From assembly GCF_017377655.1 (NCBI RefSeq), contig NZ_JAFREL010000011.1, positions 26,914-90,913 on the forward strand: a stretch of DNA of 64,000 bases. Reading direction: 5' to 3'. Positions within the stretch are counted from its first letter, which is position 1, and each line of letters begins with the position of its first letter. The DNA comes from Candidatus Enterococcus ferrettii (GTDB lineage: Bacteria > Bacillota > Bacilli > Lactobacillales > Enterococcaceae). The notes under the pieces are model-generated. The model was not told the origin of the DNA. It made no database searches and worked only from the letters and a program-made list of their open reading frames with translations. This document shows positions 53,842-62,403 of the stretch, piece by piece. The position numbers and the translations under genes are program-made.

Positions 53842-53850
53842 TGTTATACT
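53842..53850 (+). promoter_or_regulatory. Extended -10 of the rnfCD operon
   Basis: TGTTATACT (TGn plus TATACT) lies 33 bp before rnfC. A TTGTCC (53824-53829), 15 bp upstream, is inside the preceding terminator stem and could be a poor -35. Confidence 0.55.
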
Positions 53851-53882
53851 AATAGAGAGATAAAGTATGTGGAGGAGATGGA

Positions 53883-55199
53883 ATGGAAAAGCAGCGATTT
53901 AAGGGTGGGATTGATTTACATCAGGATGAAGCCTTGCATTTGCGTGGAATTGATCAGTACAAGCAGGTGGAAAAAATTTATCCGAAAAGGGTTTATATTC
54001 CGGTTCAGCAGCATATTGGCGGTGAACCGGAAGTGACAGTCTCTATTGGAGAAGAGGTTTATTTGGGACAAACAATTGCTAAAATGGATGAAGGATTAGG
54101 TGCCAATGTCCACGCCAGTGTTTCTGGTAAAGTTGTCGGAATCAAAGCGATTGATCAAGGTCAAGGTGACGAAATGACCTGTGTAATTATCGAAAATGAT
54201 TTTCAAGAACGCTTAAAAGAGGAGCATCATGAGCCGATTGAAGAGCTGAATCGGGAAACGATTGTACAGCGTGTTGAGGAGGCAGGAGTAGTTGGTCTGG
54301 GAGGCGCAACTTTTCCCAGTCATATCAAATTAAATCCAAAAGAAGACATTCACACGTGTATTTTCAACGGAGCCGAATGCGAGCCTTTGTTAATGGCAGA
54401 TGCGGCTTTAATGGTTACTCAAGGGGAAAAACTGTTAAAGGGCTGCAAGGTTGTGATGAAGGCAGTGGGCGCCAAGGAAGGCATCATCGCGATTGAAGAT
54501 GACAAGCAGGAAGCGATACAAACGATGCGGGAATATTGTAAAGAGGTTCCCAATCTTTCAGTGATGGAGGTTCCATCAGTCTATCCTCAGGGCAGTACTG
54601 AAATGCTGTTCAAAACAGTCACTGGCAAAGAAGAACCTTTTGGCGGTTCCACGCGAGATGTGGGTTATTTGATTATCAATGTGGCAACTACAGTAGCTGT
54701 GTTCGAGGCAATTGAACCAGGTCGACCGTTAAGTCATCGAATTTGTTCGGTGGTTGGTGACGTGATGGAACAAAAGAATGTGTATTTTCCATTAGGTACT
54801 ACTATCGAGGACATGATTGAGTTTTGCGGCGGGTTTGACGGAAAACCGTCTAAAATCATTACTGGCGGATTTATGATGGGAACCACGGTAGATACGTTAG
54901 ATGCTTCTTTGACAAAATCGGCCAATGGACTAATTATTATTAATGAAGTCCATGATGAGGATATGACGCCCAGCCCCTGCATCAAATGTGCGCGCTGTGT
55001 GGAGGTTTGTCCCATCGGTTTACTGCCGCACCAGCTGGAAAAGAATTATTTGAAGCAAAATTGGGATCGGCTGGAGAAGCTGTATGTGGAAAGCTGTATT
55101 AACTGCGGCTGCTGTACATACATTTGTCCAGCACGCCGTCACTTGGCAGAACACATTATTGCTGGTCAGCAGATCGTTGAAGAAAGGAAGGCACAATGA
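53883..55199 (+). CDS. rnfC: RnfC-like electron transport subunit
   Basis: The 438-residue protein has the RnfC layout: an N-terminal barrel-sandwich domain (ending VHASVSGKVVGI), an NADH/FMN-binding 51-kDa-like domain with GLGGATFPSHIKLNP and FNGAECEPLLMADAALM, an SLBB-like segment, and two ferredoxin motifs at the C-terminus (CIKCARCVEVCP and CINCGCCTYICP). In full Rnf complexes RnfC takes electrons between NADH and the membrane chain. GGAGGAG precedes the ATG, and it overlaps rnfD by 4 bp. No rnfA, B, E or G is nearby. Confidence 0.93.
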   Translation: MEKQRFKGGIDLHQDEALHLRGIDQYKQVEKIYPKRVYIPVQQHIGGEPEVTVSIGEEVYLGQTIAKMDEGLGANVHASVSGKVVGIKAIDQGQGDEMTCVIIENDFQERLKEEHHEPIEELNRETIVQRVEEAGVVGLGGATFPSHIKLNPKEDIHTCIFNGAECEPLLMADAALMVTQGEKLLKGCKVVMKAVGAKEGIIAIEDDKQEAIQTMREYCKEVPNLSVMEVPSVYPQGSTEMLFKTVTGKEEPFGGSTRDVGYLIINVATTVAVFEAIEPGRPLSHRICSVVGDVMEQKNVYFPLGTTIEDMIEFCGGFDGKPSKIITGGFMMGTTVDTLDASLTKSANGLIIINEVHDEDMTPSPCIKCARCVEVCPIGLLPHQLEKNYLKQNWDRLEKLYVESCINCGCCTYICPARRHLAEHIIAGQQIVEERKAQ

Positions 55200-56188
55200 T
55201 GGAGAAAAATCGTTCCTTTGAAGAATTGCGCAGCGATCGCTACCCAATGATGGAAGCTTCTCCACATCTACTGTTCTGGGAGAAAACAGATCGCATCATG
55301 CAGCTGGTGGTACTGGCTCTTTTACCGAGTGTGGCCGCTTCGATTATCTTTTTTGGCTGGCGTTCACTGTTGCTGTATGTGATTTCGATTGCTACTTGTG
55401 TGATTTGCGAAATTCTTTGGTTTAGAATTCGCAAAAAGACGGTGCCAAATGATTTTTCAGCTGTTGTCACGGCAGTTCTTTTGGCGATGAGCTTGCCGGC
55501 TAGCGTACCTTTGTGGTATCCCGTAGTAGGTGGAGTGATTGGAATTGTTTTAGCGAAAGAATTGTTTGGTGGGATTGGCCGTAATTTATTGAATCCTGCG
55601 CTGACTGGGCGAGCGGTTTTACGGTTAGTATTTGTCCAGGAGATGTCTGCCAATGTGCAGCCGCAGCCATGGTTTTCCACTAATGGGCTGGATGTCGTTT
55701 CTTCAGCGACACCCTTGATGACTGCTGAGGCAGGCGAAAGCTTGTCCTCTGTCCAAATGATCGATAGCTTAACTGGATTGATTGCTGGAAAAAATGCTGA
55801 AACGACGGCTATTTTGCTGTTGGCAGGCGGGGTGTTTCTACTATATAAACGGGTGATTACTTGGCACATCCCATTGTGCATGCTGGCAACTGTGGCGGTA
55901 GTCGCTTTGATTGCTGGGAAAGGGGATCTGACGATTGTTTTTGCCCACATTTTTGGCGGCGCTACTATGCTGGGCGCTTTCTTCATGGCAACAGATTATA
56001 GCACCTCGCCAACAACACCTAAAGGCGAGGTAATCTATGGTATTTGCTGCGGACTGCTTTTAATGGGCTGGCGCCTATTTACCTCGATGCCAGAAGGGAT
56101 GACCTTCATTTTATTGATAATGAATTGCTTTGTCCCATTCATTGATTATTTAATTATTCCTAAAGTATACGGAGAAAAAAGTACGTAA
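55196..56188 (+). CDS. rnfD: RnfD-like membrane flavoprotein
   Basis: The 330-residue polytopic protein (about nine spans) belongs to the RnfD/NqrB group: RNLLNPALTGRAVLRLVF, the flavinylation-type motif VVSSATPL with Thr172 as the likely covalent FMN site (SGAT in homologues), and DYSTSPTTPKGEVIYGICCG late. Coupled to rnfC by ATGA overlap. It keeps the residues of a functional subunit although the rest of the Rnf complex is missing, and a strong terminator follows directly. Confidence 0.92.
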   Translation: MMEKNRSFEELRSDRYPMMEASPHLLFWEKTDRIMQLVVLALLPSVAASIIFFGWRSLLLYVISIATCVICEILWFRIRKKTVPNDFSAVVTAVLLAMSLPASVPLWYPVVGGVIGIVLAKELFGGIGRNLLNPALTGRAVLRLVFVQEMSANVQPQPWFSTNGLDVVSSATPLMTAEAGESLSSVQMIDSLTGLIAGKNAETTAILLLAGGVFLLYKRVITWHIPLCMLATVAVVALIAGKGDLTIVFAHIFGGATMLGAFFMATDYSTSPTTPKGEVIYGICCGLLLMGWRLFTSMPEGMTFILLIMNCFVPFIDYLIIPKVYGEKST

Positions 56189-56194
56189 AATAGT

Positions 56195-56239
56195 CCTTAG
56201 AATTGTTCGGATGATCTGCGAATAATTCTAAGGCTTTTT
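56195..56239 (+). terminator. Intrinsic terminator of rnfCD
   Basis: A 15-bp stem (56195-56209 with 56219-56233, one G-U), 9-nt loop and CTTTTTG tail, 6 bp past the stop, show the operon is only two genes. Confidence 0.9.
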
Positions 56240-56318
56240 GTGAGTTTAAAGCCTATTATTCGCTTTTTCTTGAAAAAAACGGGTATGATAGAAGAAGATA
56301 AGCAAAAGGAGGAAGCAT

Positions 56319-57149
56319 ATGGAAACGTATCAATTAAGAGATGGATTAGTTGTTCCAAAAGTAGGGTTTGGTACTTACAAGTTAAATGGCTTAGAGGGTG
56401 TAAATACGATGGTTCAAGCCTTGTCTAACGGCTATCGTTTACTGGATTCTGCTTTTAACTATGAAAATGAAGGAGCTGTGGGTGAAGCCATTCGTCGTTC
56501 AGAGGTTCCTCGCTCAGAAATACTCGTTGCTTCAAAGCTTCCGGGGAGACATCATGCATATGATGAGGCAATAACAACGATCCAAGAATCTTTACTGCGG
56601 GCAGGATTGGATTATTATGATCTGTATCTGATCCATTGGCCCAATCCAAAGGAAGACCGCTACGTAGAAGCTTGGCAAGCATTGATGGCAGCACAGCGTT
56701 TTGGTTTGGTTCGTTCGATTGGGGTTTCCAACTTCTTGCCAGAACACCTTGAACGACTAGAAGTAGAAACAGGGGTTCTGCCAGTCATTAATCAGGTGGA
56801 GCTGCATCCTCATTTCAATCAGGAATCACAACGGGAATACAACGCACAACGGGGAATTTTGACACAGGATTGGAGTCCGCTAGGCCGTGCCAGTGAGATA
56901 CTTAATAATCCAGTATTGTCGGAAATCGCTAATAAGTATGGCCGCAATGTCGGGCAGGTTATCCTGCGTTGGGAAATTCAGCTGGACACGCTGCCAATTC
57001 CTAAAGCCTCCAGCACCATGAGACAATTAGCCAATCTAGATATTTTTGATTTCGAACTGACACCTGAGGAAATGGCAATGATCAATGGGCTGTCTAAACC
57101 AGACGGCCGCTTGAAAAATCAAGATCCTGCTGAATACCAAGAATTCTAA
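56319..57149 (+). CDS. Aldo/keto reductase
   Basis: The 276-residue TIM-barrel oxidoreductase has the catalytic tetrad of the family: Asp in YRLLDSAFNYENE with Tyr (about 49), Lys in LVASKLPG and His in LYLIHWPNP. IGVSNFLPEHL and INQVELHPH are also conserved, and IPKASS near residue 230 binds NADPH. Length fits. AGGAGG precedes the ATG. Its physiological aldehyde or ketone cannot be told. Confidence 0.93.
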   Translation: METYQLRDGLVVPKVGFGTYKLNGLEGVNTMVQALSNGYRLLDSAFNYENEGAVGEAIRRSEVPRSEILVASKLPGRHHAYDEAITTIQESLLRAGLDYYDLYLIHWPNPKEDRYVEAWQALMAAQRFGLVRSIGVSNFLPEHLERLEVETGVLPVINQVELHPHFNQESQREYNAQRGILTQDWSPLGRASEILNNPVLSEIANKYGRNVGQVILRWEIQLDTLPIPKASSTMRQLANLDIFDFELTPEEMAMINGLSKPDGRLKNQDPAEYQEF

Positions 57150-57154
57150 TAAAA

Positions 57155-57178
57155 AAAGCCCTCAAACGAGGACTTTAT
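57155..57178. terminator. Bidirectional terminator between aldo/keto reductase and YdcF-like gene
   Basis: AAAGCCCTC (57155-57163) and GAGGACTTT (57168-57176) pair with one mismatch around an AAAC loop, preceded by A7 on the plus strand. Confidence 0.7.
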
Positions 57179-58389
57179 CTAATATACCAGTCAATAAATA
57201 GTTGGAGCAAGGCAAGCCCTACACTAGCCAATGTAATTAGGGCGCCCATAATGATGTGAATTCGCTTGTTCATTACTAACAGAGCGGCGAATTCTCTCAA
57301 AAAGGCATTTGGTAAATAATATTTCGCTGTTTTCGCACCGATGCCGTCAGCCTTTAATCCGACCTGTTCAGCATACATGCCTGCTCGAAAAATATGATAG
57401 TTGTTAGAGGCAAAAATCGCTCGGTAGCCCGCCGGTTTTTCCCGTTCCATGATATCTTTGCTGAAGCGCATGTTTTCCAAGGTGGTTGTGGAATGTGTTT
57501 CAATCAAAATCTCATCTTCTGGAATTCCCTGCTCCAAGGCATAGTTTTTCATAGCAACTGATTCCGGAACTTTTTCATCTGGACCTTGGCCGCCAGACAT
57601 CAATAATTGAGGTGGAGACAAGGTTTTGCGGCTTTGTTTTTGATAAAAGGCTATTGCCCGATCAATTCGTTTTGCTAATAAAGGGGAGACTCTTTCCCCT
57701 TGAATCAGTCCGGCGCCCAATACAATTACATAATCTTGATCTGGCTTAGGGTCGTTCAGCTGATAAATTAAAGAAATAGATAAAAAATTCCAGAAAACAA
57801 TAAACAAATAGATCAGAATTGCTGTAGGAATAAGCAACAGTGGTGCCGACCAGCTGGGAACAAATTGTGTCCCAAATCTTCGGATAATGCTGGCGACAAT
57901 AACACCCAAAGCCAGGATCAAGGTTAGCAGGTTGGCTAATGAATGAGATTCTCTTTTAAAAACCAAATAGCTGTTCCAGAGCAGAAAAATAATTAGTGCA
58001 TAAAAGCCGAAGATCAGCACTAAAATGCCAAATACGCCTAAAACAAAGAGGATACCAATCGTAATTAGAGAAGTTGAGGTAAAAGACAAAACCCCAAGAT
58101 AGGCAAACAGGCTAATCAAAAATAGATTAAACAACCAGCCGTTGCGTAATTTTGCCTTGTCCCTAAAGTAGAAAAAGTGAAACAACAGGTAGAAACCAAC
58201 TGGAAATGCTAAATAAAAGGTTCGCTCCTGTATTTCGATTACCAAAAAGTACAAAATAAGAAACCCACCTGTGTAAATCAGATTTTTACGAAGTCGTTCC
58301 TCTTTTCCAGTTTTGGTTATCCAAATATTGAGTAGAGCGATGATAACTAAATAAATAATAAGAGCGGTAATATCTCTTGTGCTGTACAT
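57175..58389 (-). CDS. YdcF/SanA-type (DUF218) membrane protein
   Basis: The 404-residue protein has about seven N-terminal membrane segments (to about residue 205), a cytoplasmic or surface DUF218 domain, and one last membrane segment. DUF218 markers are DYVIVLGAGLIQGERVSPLL, LLMSGGQGPDEKVPES and ATIFASNNYHIFR-like late block with THSTTTLENM. DUF218 proteins are linked to envelope or vancomycin-tolerance roles in E. coli (SanA), but this long form is uncharacterised. AGGTG precedes the ATG. Confidence 0.87.
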   Translation of the reverse strand: MYSTRDITALIIYLVIIALLNIWITKTGKEERLRKNLIYTGGFLILYFLVIEIQERTFYLAFPVGFYLLFHFFYFRDKAKLRNGWLFNLFLISLFAYLGVLSFTSTSLITIGILFVLGVFGILVLIFGFYALIIFLLWNSYLVFKRESHSLANLLTLILALGVIVASIIRRFGTQFVPSWSAPLLLIPTAILIYLFIVFWNFLSISLIYQLNDPKPDQDYVIVLGAGLIQGERVSPLLAKRIDRAIAFYQKQSRKTLSPPQLLMSGGQGPDEKVPESVAMKNYALEQGIPEDEILIETHSTTTLENMRFSKDIMEREKPAGYRAIFASNNYHIFRAGMYAEQVGLKADGIGAKTAKYYLPNAFLREFAALLVMNKRIHIIMGALITLASVGLALLQLFIDWYIR

Positions 58390-58486
58390 CCGAACACCTC
58401 TTTCACATTCAGTATAGCAAATTATTCAAGAAAAATTGACAAAGAAGAACCTTTGACAGGTAAGAAATTAATGAGGAGGAAAATTT

Positions 58487-58975
58487 ATGGATATTAAAGG
58501 AATCAATCGAATTCATTCGCCTAATTTTTATGTAATTGGCAAGGAAGGCCGAGGATTGGCCGAGGAATCAGGCTCGTGGGTTCCCTTGCTTTGGGACCAG
58601 ATGAATCAGCACTTTGAAGAAATTGCTGGGTTGATCAATGCAACCGATATGAGTCAGCTGCATTTATGGGGATTAATGAGTGATGGAGACCATTGGCTGG
58701 AGCCATGGCAAAAAGAAGGGCGCTATTTGGCAGGTGTTCAAGTACCTGCTGAGGCTGTACCGCCTATTGGCTGGATTCGCTGGGAGATTCCGACGATGAC
58801 TTATTTAACGATAAAAACGGATGCTGAGCGAATTGACGAAGCGACTCAGCTAATGCTGGGGCAAGTTTTTCCATTAGAAAAGGTTGAATTAGCTGGAGCT
58901 GTGCAGGAGCATTATCTGCCAAGCTTTTCAGAAGGAGAAGTCGAGTTGTATTTCCCCATTCGAACAAGTATTTAA
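58487..58975 (+). CDS. GyrI-like small-molecule-binding protein
   Basis: The 162-residue stand-alone domain resembles the effector domain of AraC/GyrI proteins: FYVIGKEGRGLAEES at the start, LHLWGLMSDGDHWLEPWQ, YLAGVQVPAEAVPP and a closing VELYFPIRTS. It has no DNA-binding part. These domains bind hydrophobic cations or inhibit gyrase in some proteins; function here not known. GAGGAGG precedes the ATG. It converges on the carboxypeptidase gene. Confidence 0.8.
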   Translation: MDIKGINRIHSPNFYVIGKEGRGLAEESGSWVPLLWDQMNQHFEEIAGLINATDMSQLHLWGLMSDGDHWLEPWQKEGRYLAGVQVPAEAVPPIGWIRWEIPTMTYLTIKTDAERIDEATQLMLGQVFPLEKVELAGAVQEHYLPSFSEGEVELYFPIRTSI

Positions 58976-59051
58976 AAAGAACCGAGGAACGTTGTACCGA
59001 CTCCAAAAAGTTTTACTCTTTGGGGGCGCTACAGCTGTCCTCGGTTCTTTT
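58975..59051. terminator. Bidirectional terminator with a large structured loop
   Basis: A perfect 14-bp outer stem (58975-58988 with 59038-59051) encloses 49 nt that can form a smaller inner CCAAA/TTTGG hairpin. It starts at the GyrI-like stop and ends 3 bp before the carboxypeptidase stop. Confidence 0.8.
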
Positions 59052-59053
59052 AT

Positions 59054-60346
59054 TTAATTAAAAAAGTCTAGAATTTTTCGCCAGATAATCAAAAAGATAT
59101 TTGCTTTTTCAACTGCGCTGCTGGTAACCACATTGGCACTAGGTGCGTCATCTGGGTCAACATAACCCAACTCATCTTGGTTCAACTTAACTGTCGTCAT
59201 GCCAAGCTTTTCACCTTTACGCACAGGAGCAATCAATTTCCCGTCGTTCAGCAATGTGTTGTTCATTTCCGTTTCGGTAGTAATTTGGTTCAAATCCATG
59301 TCATTACGAGCCCAAACTTGAACGACACCATCATTTTTCAGCTGAACCTCTTCTTGCTTGCCATCAACAACAGGAAGCTCAGTTTCACCTGTCACAGGTT
59401 GATTGGCTAGATCAATTGTTTTCAGCTGCCAATTATCAAAGCAATAATCCATTAAACTGCTGGTTTCCACAAAGCGAGCGTTACGATCTCTGACTTCGTT
59501 TGAAGCATTTAGTATCACCGTAATTACACGACGGCCATCACGTTCCATTGTTCCTGCAAAGCAAGCGCCAGCTTTTTCCGTTGTCCCGGTTTTTAATCCA
59601 TCCACGCCCTCTTTGGCATTCGCCAATCCTGGAAGCATGCTGTTAGAGTTTTCCATTTCGACTGGTGACTCGGTTCCCGCTGCAAACTGAGCGTTAGCAA
59701 CTTTCGATGTTTCTAAATATTCAGGATGATCCTTAATTAGGCGACGAGCAACAATGGCAACACTGCGAGCAGACATCATGTTTTCATCTTCTTCACCTGT
59801 GTCAGGATAACGTCGATCTCCTAGAAAATAGTTGTTCAATCCAGAAGCATTCACTAAAATCGCATCGGTAATTCCCCAGCTGGTTACCAACTGGCGCATT
59901 TGATCCACGAAGGCATGCTCGCTGCCAGCTAAAAATTCAGCTAAAGCAATTGCGGCTGCATTCCCTGATTCGATAATTGCTGCATCATAAAGCTCTTTAA
60001 CTGAATAGGTTTGATCTTTACTTAGGGGAACATTGGATAACTCTGGATTCGTACTGTTTTCTGCCGCATAATCCGAAATAGGTACCTGTGCATCCCAAGT
60101 GGTTCTTTGCTGCTTCACAGCATCTAATACTAAGTAAGCAGTGATCATTTTTGTGACAGAAGCAATTGCTAATGGAGTGCTGCCGTTTTGGTCGTAAAAA
60201 ATTTTGCCCGAATCAGCATCAATGGCAAAGGCTGCCTCAGCTTTAATCGTAAAATCATCGGCTGCTTGTGCCGGAATCGCTGCGAACAATTGTAAAAAAA
60301 GACCTAAAATTACAAAAAGCAAGGGAATTTTTCTTTTATTTTGCAT
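59054..60346 (-). CDS. dacA: D-alanyl-D-alanine carboxypeptidase (DacA/PBP5 type)
   Basis: The 430-residue enzyme trims the terminal D-Ala of peptidoglycan stem peptides. It has a signal peptide (about 1-29, ending AQA), the SxxK motif SVTK (Ser63, Lys66), SGN, and KTGTTEKAG. A C-terminal beta domain (PBP5_C, about 290-390) and an amphipathic/hydrophobic tail (ANIFLIIWRKILDFF) anchor it to the membrane. ATG 60346 follows GGAG at seven bases; TTG just upstream is less likely. It is a single-gene unit. Confidence 0.95.
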   Translation of the reverse strand: MQNKRKIPLLFVILGLFLQLFAAIPAQAADDFTIKAEAAFAIDADSGKIFYDQNGSTPLAIASVTKMITAYLVLDAVKQQRTTWDAQVPISDYAAENSTNPELSNVPLSKDQTYSVKELYDAAIIESGNAAAIALAEFLAGSEHAFVDQMRQLVTSWGITDAILVNASGLNNYFLGDRRYPDTGEEDENMMSARSVAIVARRLIKDHPEYLETSKVANAQFAAGTESPVEMENSNSMLPGLANAKEGVDGLKTGTTEKAGACFAGTMERDGRRVITVILNASNEVRDRNARFVETSSLMDYCFDNWQLKTIDLANQPVTGETELPVVDGKQEEVQLKNDGVVQVWARNDMDLNQITTETEMNNTLLNDGKLIAPVRKGEKLGMTTVKLNQDELGYVDPDDAPSANVVTSSAVEKANIFLIIWRKILDFFN

Positions 60347-60475
60347 CAATAATCTCCTTTTTTTCTCTTAACCCTAAAATTCTAGCAAAGTATGCTGATG
60401 AATTCAAGTGTTCCCGGCCTTTAAGCGGGATTAAGAAAGAAAGTCTTTACTTATTTCGTTACAAAAATACCTATA

Positions 60476-60511
60476 ATTAACAGGAATCAGTTTTATTTGA
60501 TTCCTGTTAAT
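60476..60511. terminator. Perfect hairpin downstream of the TPM operon
   Basis: A 14-bp perfect stem (60476-60489 with 60498-60511) has an 8-nt loop. Minus-strand transcripts reach it 23 bp after the TPM stop; only a weak U-rich tail follows. Confidence 0.6.
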
Positions 60512-60533
60512 GGCTATAAAATAACAAAATTTG

Positions 60534-61340
60534 TTAAAAACTACGGCCGCCTCCGCCAAAGGTCCCGCCACCGCTAGAGTTCGTAGTGCTGCCGCCGCCT
60601 CCGAAACCGCCGCCTCCTCTATTATTATTAGAGGGCTTAGGAATTCGACGAGTGGTGACAAAGGAATTCACCAGCTGGTCTTGGCGCTCTTCTAATTCTA
60701 GTCTCGATTGTTCCCGATAAGGATAACGGTACGTTCCCATTTTCAGCTGGTAACGCATGCGAACAACAATAAAGAAGGCTATTGCTGCAATTAATCCCAC
60801 CACGACCGCTGTTATCGCATCTGTTTCAGTTAGGGAACGCTGGACAGTGACTTCGCCAGTTTCACCATTGACTTGGTAGTGATTGCTTGGAATGCCAGCA
60901 TCAACATAATCGCTGGCCATCGTAAAGTAGCTTGCGGCTGCCTGATAATAGTTTCCATCACGCATGGCTTCTTCGACAGCATCTAGGATTTTATCGCGTC
61001 TCCGATCGGTAATATAGTCAATCATATTGCCGGAATACGTGAGATAAAGCTGCCGCTGCCCCATATCAAGCAGCAGCAATGCGCCGTTTCCGCCTTCACC
61101 AACTCGTGCTTTTAGTTGCTGGTTGGCAAATAGCTGCGGATCCTCTGTATTGGAATTAGTAGTTAATACAAAGGTTTGACCCTCCATTTTCTCGTTCAGT
61201 GTATCAGCCAAGCCTGCCAGCTCAGTTTGCTGTTCAGGAGTGAAAAGGGCTGCTTCATCGGTTACCGTATCACTGGCTGCAAAAGAGTTCATCGGGACAA
61301 ATACTAGTAAAAGACCGAATAACCATATAAGTTTTCTCAT
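60534..61340 (-). CDS. TPM-domain membrane protein (YgcG/YdjH-like)
   Basis: The 268-residue protein has a signal peptide (about 1-22), an extracytoplasmic TPM domain (VTDEAALFTPEQQTELAGLA; GNGALLLLDMGQRQLYLTY), one membrane span (about 178-198) and a cytoplasmic tail ending in GGGGFGGGG and SSGGGTFGGGGRSF. This Gly-rich ending is typical of YgcG-like proteins. It overlaps the zinc-ribbon gene by 4 bp (ATGA). The layout matches B. subtilis ydjH, part of a membrane-stress operon. Confidence 0.88.
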   Translation of the reverse strand: MRKLIWLFGLLLVFVPMNSFAASDTVTDEAALFTPEQQTELAGLADTLNEKMEGQTFVLTTNSNTEDPQLFANQQLKARVGEGGNGALLLLDMGQRQLYLTYSGNMIDYITDRRRDKILDAVEEAMRDGNYYQAAASYFTMASDYVDAGIPSNHYQVNGETGEVTVQRSLTETDAITAVVVGLIAAIAFFIVVRMRYQLKMGTYRYPYREQSRLELEERQDQLVNSFVTTRRIPKPSNNNRGGGGFGGGGSTTNSSGGGTFGGGGRSF

Positions 61341-62392
61341 ACTGAATACCCCACAATCAACATGATGATCGCTGTGATGAAGAAAATTCCTAATGAAAAC
61401 CAGCCTAAACGTTTATAGCTAATAGGCAAAATACCGCTGACTTTCCCGGTTCGACCATTCATCGCGTAATAATAAACTTTGTCGTTGGTACCTTGATACG
61501 TCACTAGCCAAACCGGCAGCAGCATATAATGATTGCTTTGCCGATTAATCGCTGCTGAGCTGCCGGTTTTATTAAAGGTTGTATAACCGGAAACCGTATC
61601 TCGCAAAAGATCATTCGTGTAAGATTTCAGTTCCTGCTGCAATCCGGCAGCAATATCTGCAATTTCAATATCCCGTTTCTCCGCTTGAAAACCAGAAAGA
61701 TATTCAGTATGGAAATCAACTGCCTGCTCAATCGGAAAGGGCTGAACCGCCTCCACCATTTTCTGCTGAATATTTTTAGTCAATGCGTTTTTTACCAAGT
61801 TATTGATGGTTGCCTTTCCCTTGCGATAAACCTGATAGATTTTGGTCTCAGTATATTCAATATCTCCGACAACCCAAACGCGCACAGAAGTACCTTTACC
61901 GCTGTATTCTCCCCGCGTTTGGGCATCCACCACCCAGTAGGGAAAGTAAACACCAGTCAGCTTTTCAATTTGCGACTTGTTGAAAAAGTCTTTTGGGATA
62001 AACCACTTTTTCTTTGTCCAAGCCAAAAACTGTTCTTCAGCTTTTTGGCGATCAATTTGAAAAGGCAGAACCTTATTAGGTAAGAGGTCTCCAGCTAAAC
62101 GTCCAGCTAAGATCACAGGGTTATGGCAAAAGTAGCAATAGGTTGCTGCCGTAGTCGTATCAGTGACAATTTCAGCCCCACAGCTGGGACAATTGAATAA
62201 GTCCATCGCATCTGTTTCGGCCTTTTCCTCTGCAGAAATCGCGGATTCAGCTGGATGCTTTGCTTCAAAGGTCTCAATATCTGCGGTAGTAAAAATACTC
62301 AAGCAATAGTCGCAGTGGAATTTTTGATCGTCCGGGTTAAAGGTCAGGGGACCGCCACAGTTGGGACAATGATGTGTTAATACATCGGCCAT
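61337..62392 (-). CDS. Double zinc-ribbon membrane protein (YdjG-like)
   Basis: The 351-residue protein starts with two zinc ribbons (CPNC with CDYC; CPSC with CYFC, within residues 9-85), continues with a soluble beta-rich region (LTGVYFPYWVVDAQT; YMLLPVWLVTYQG), and ends in one membrane segment (GWFSLGIFFITAIIMLIVGY). Start 62392 is set by GGAGGAG directly upstream; the longer frame would enter the SPFH gene. B. subtilis YdjG has the same plan and works with YdjH/YdjI. Confidence 0.85.
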   Translation of the reverse strand: MADVLTHHCPNCGGPLTFNPDDQKFHCDYCLSIFTTADIETFEAKHPAESAISAEEKAETDAMDLFNCPSCGAEIVTDTTTAATYCYFCHNPVILAGRLAGDLLPNKVLPFQIDRQKAEEQFLAWTKKKWFIPKDFFNKSQIEKLTGVYFPYWVVDAQTRGEYSGKGTSVRVWVVGDIEYTETKIYQVYRKGKATINNLVKNALTKNIQQKMVEAVQPFPIEQAVDFHTEYLSGFQAEKRDIEIADIAAGLQQELKSYTNDLLRDTVSGYTTFNKTGSSAAINRQSNHYMLLPVWLVTYQGTNDKVYYYAMNGRTGKVSGILPISYKRLGWFSLGIFFITAIIMLIVGYSV

Positions 62393-62403
62393 AAGTCTCC
62401 TCC

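Noticed and set aside
55240..55986. 248-codon open frame antisense to rnfD
   Set aside because: No ribosome site, odd composition, and rnfD on the other strand is a clear conserved protein.
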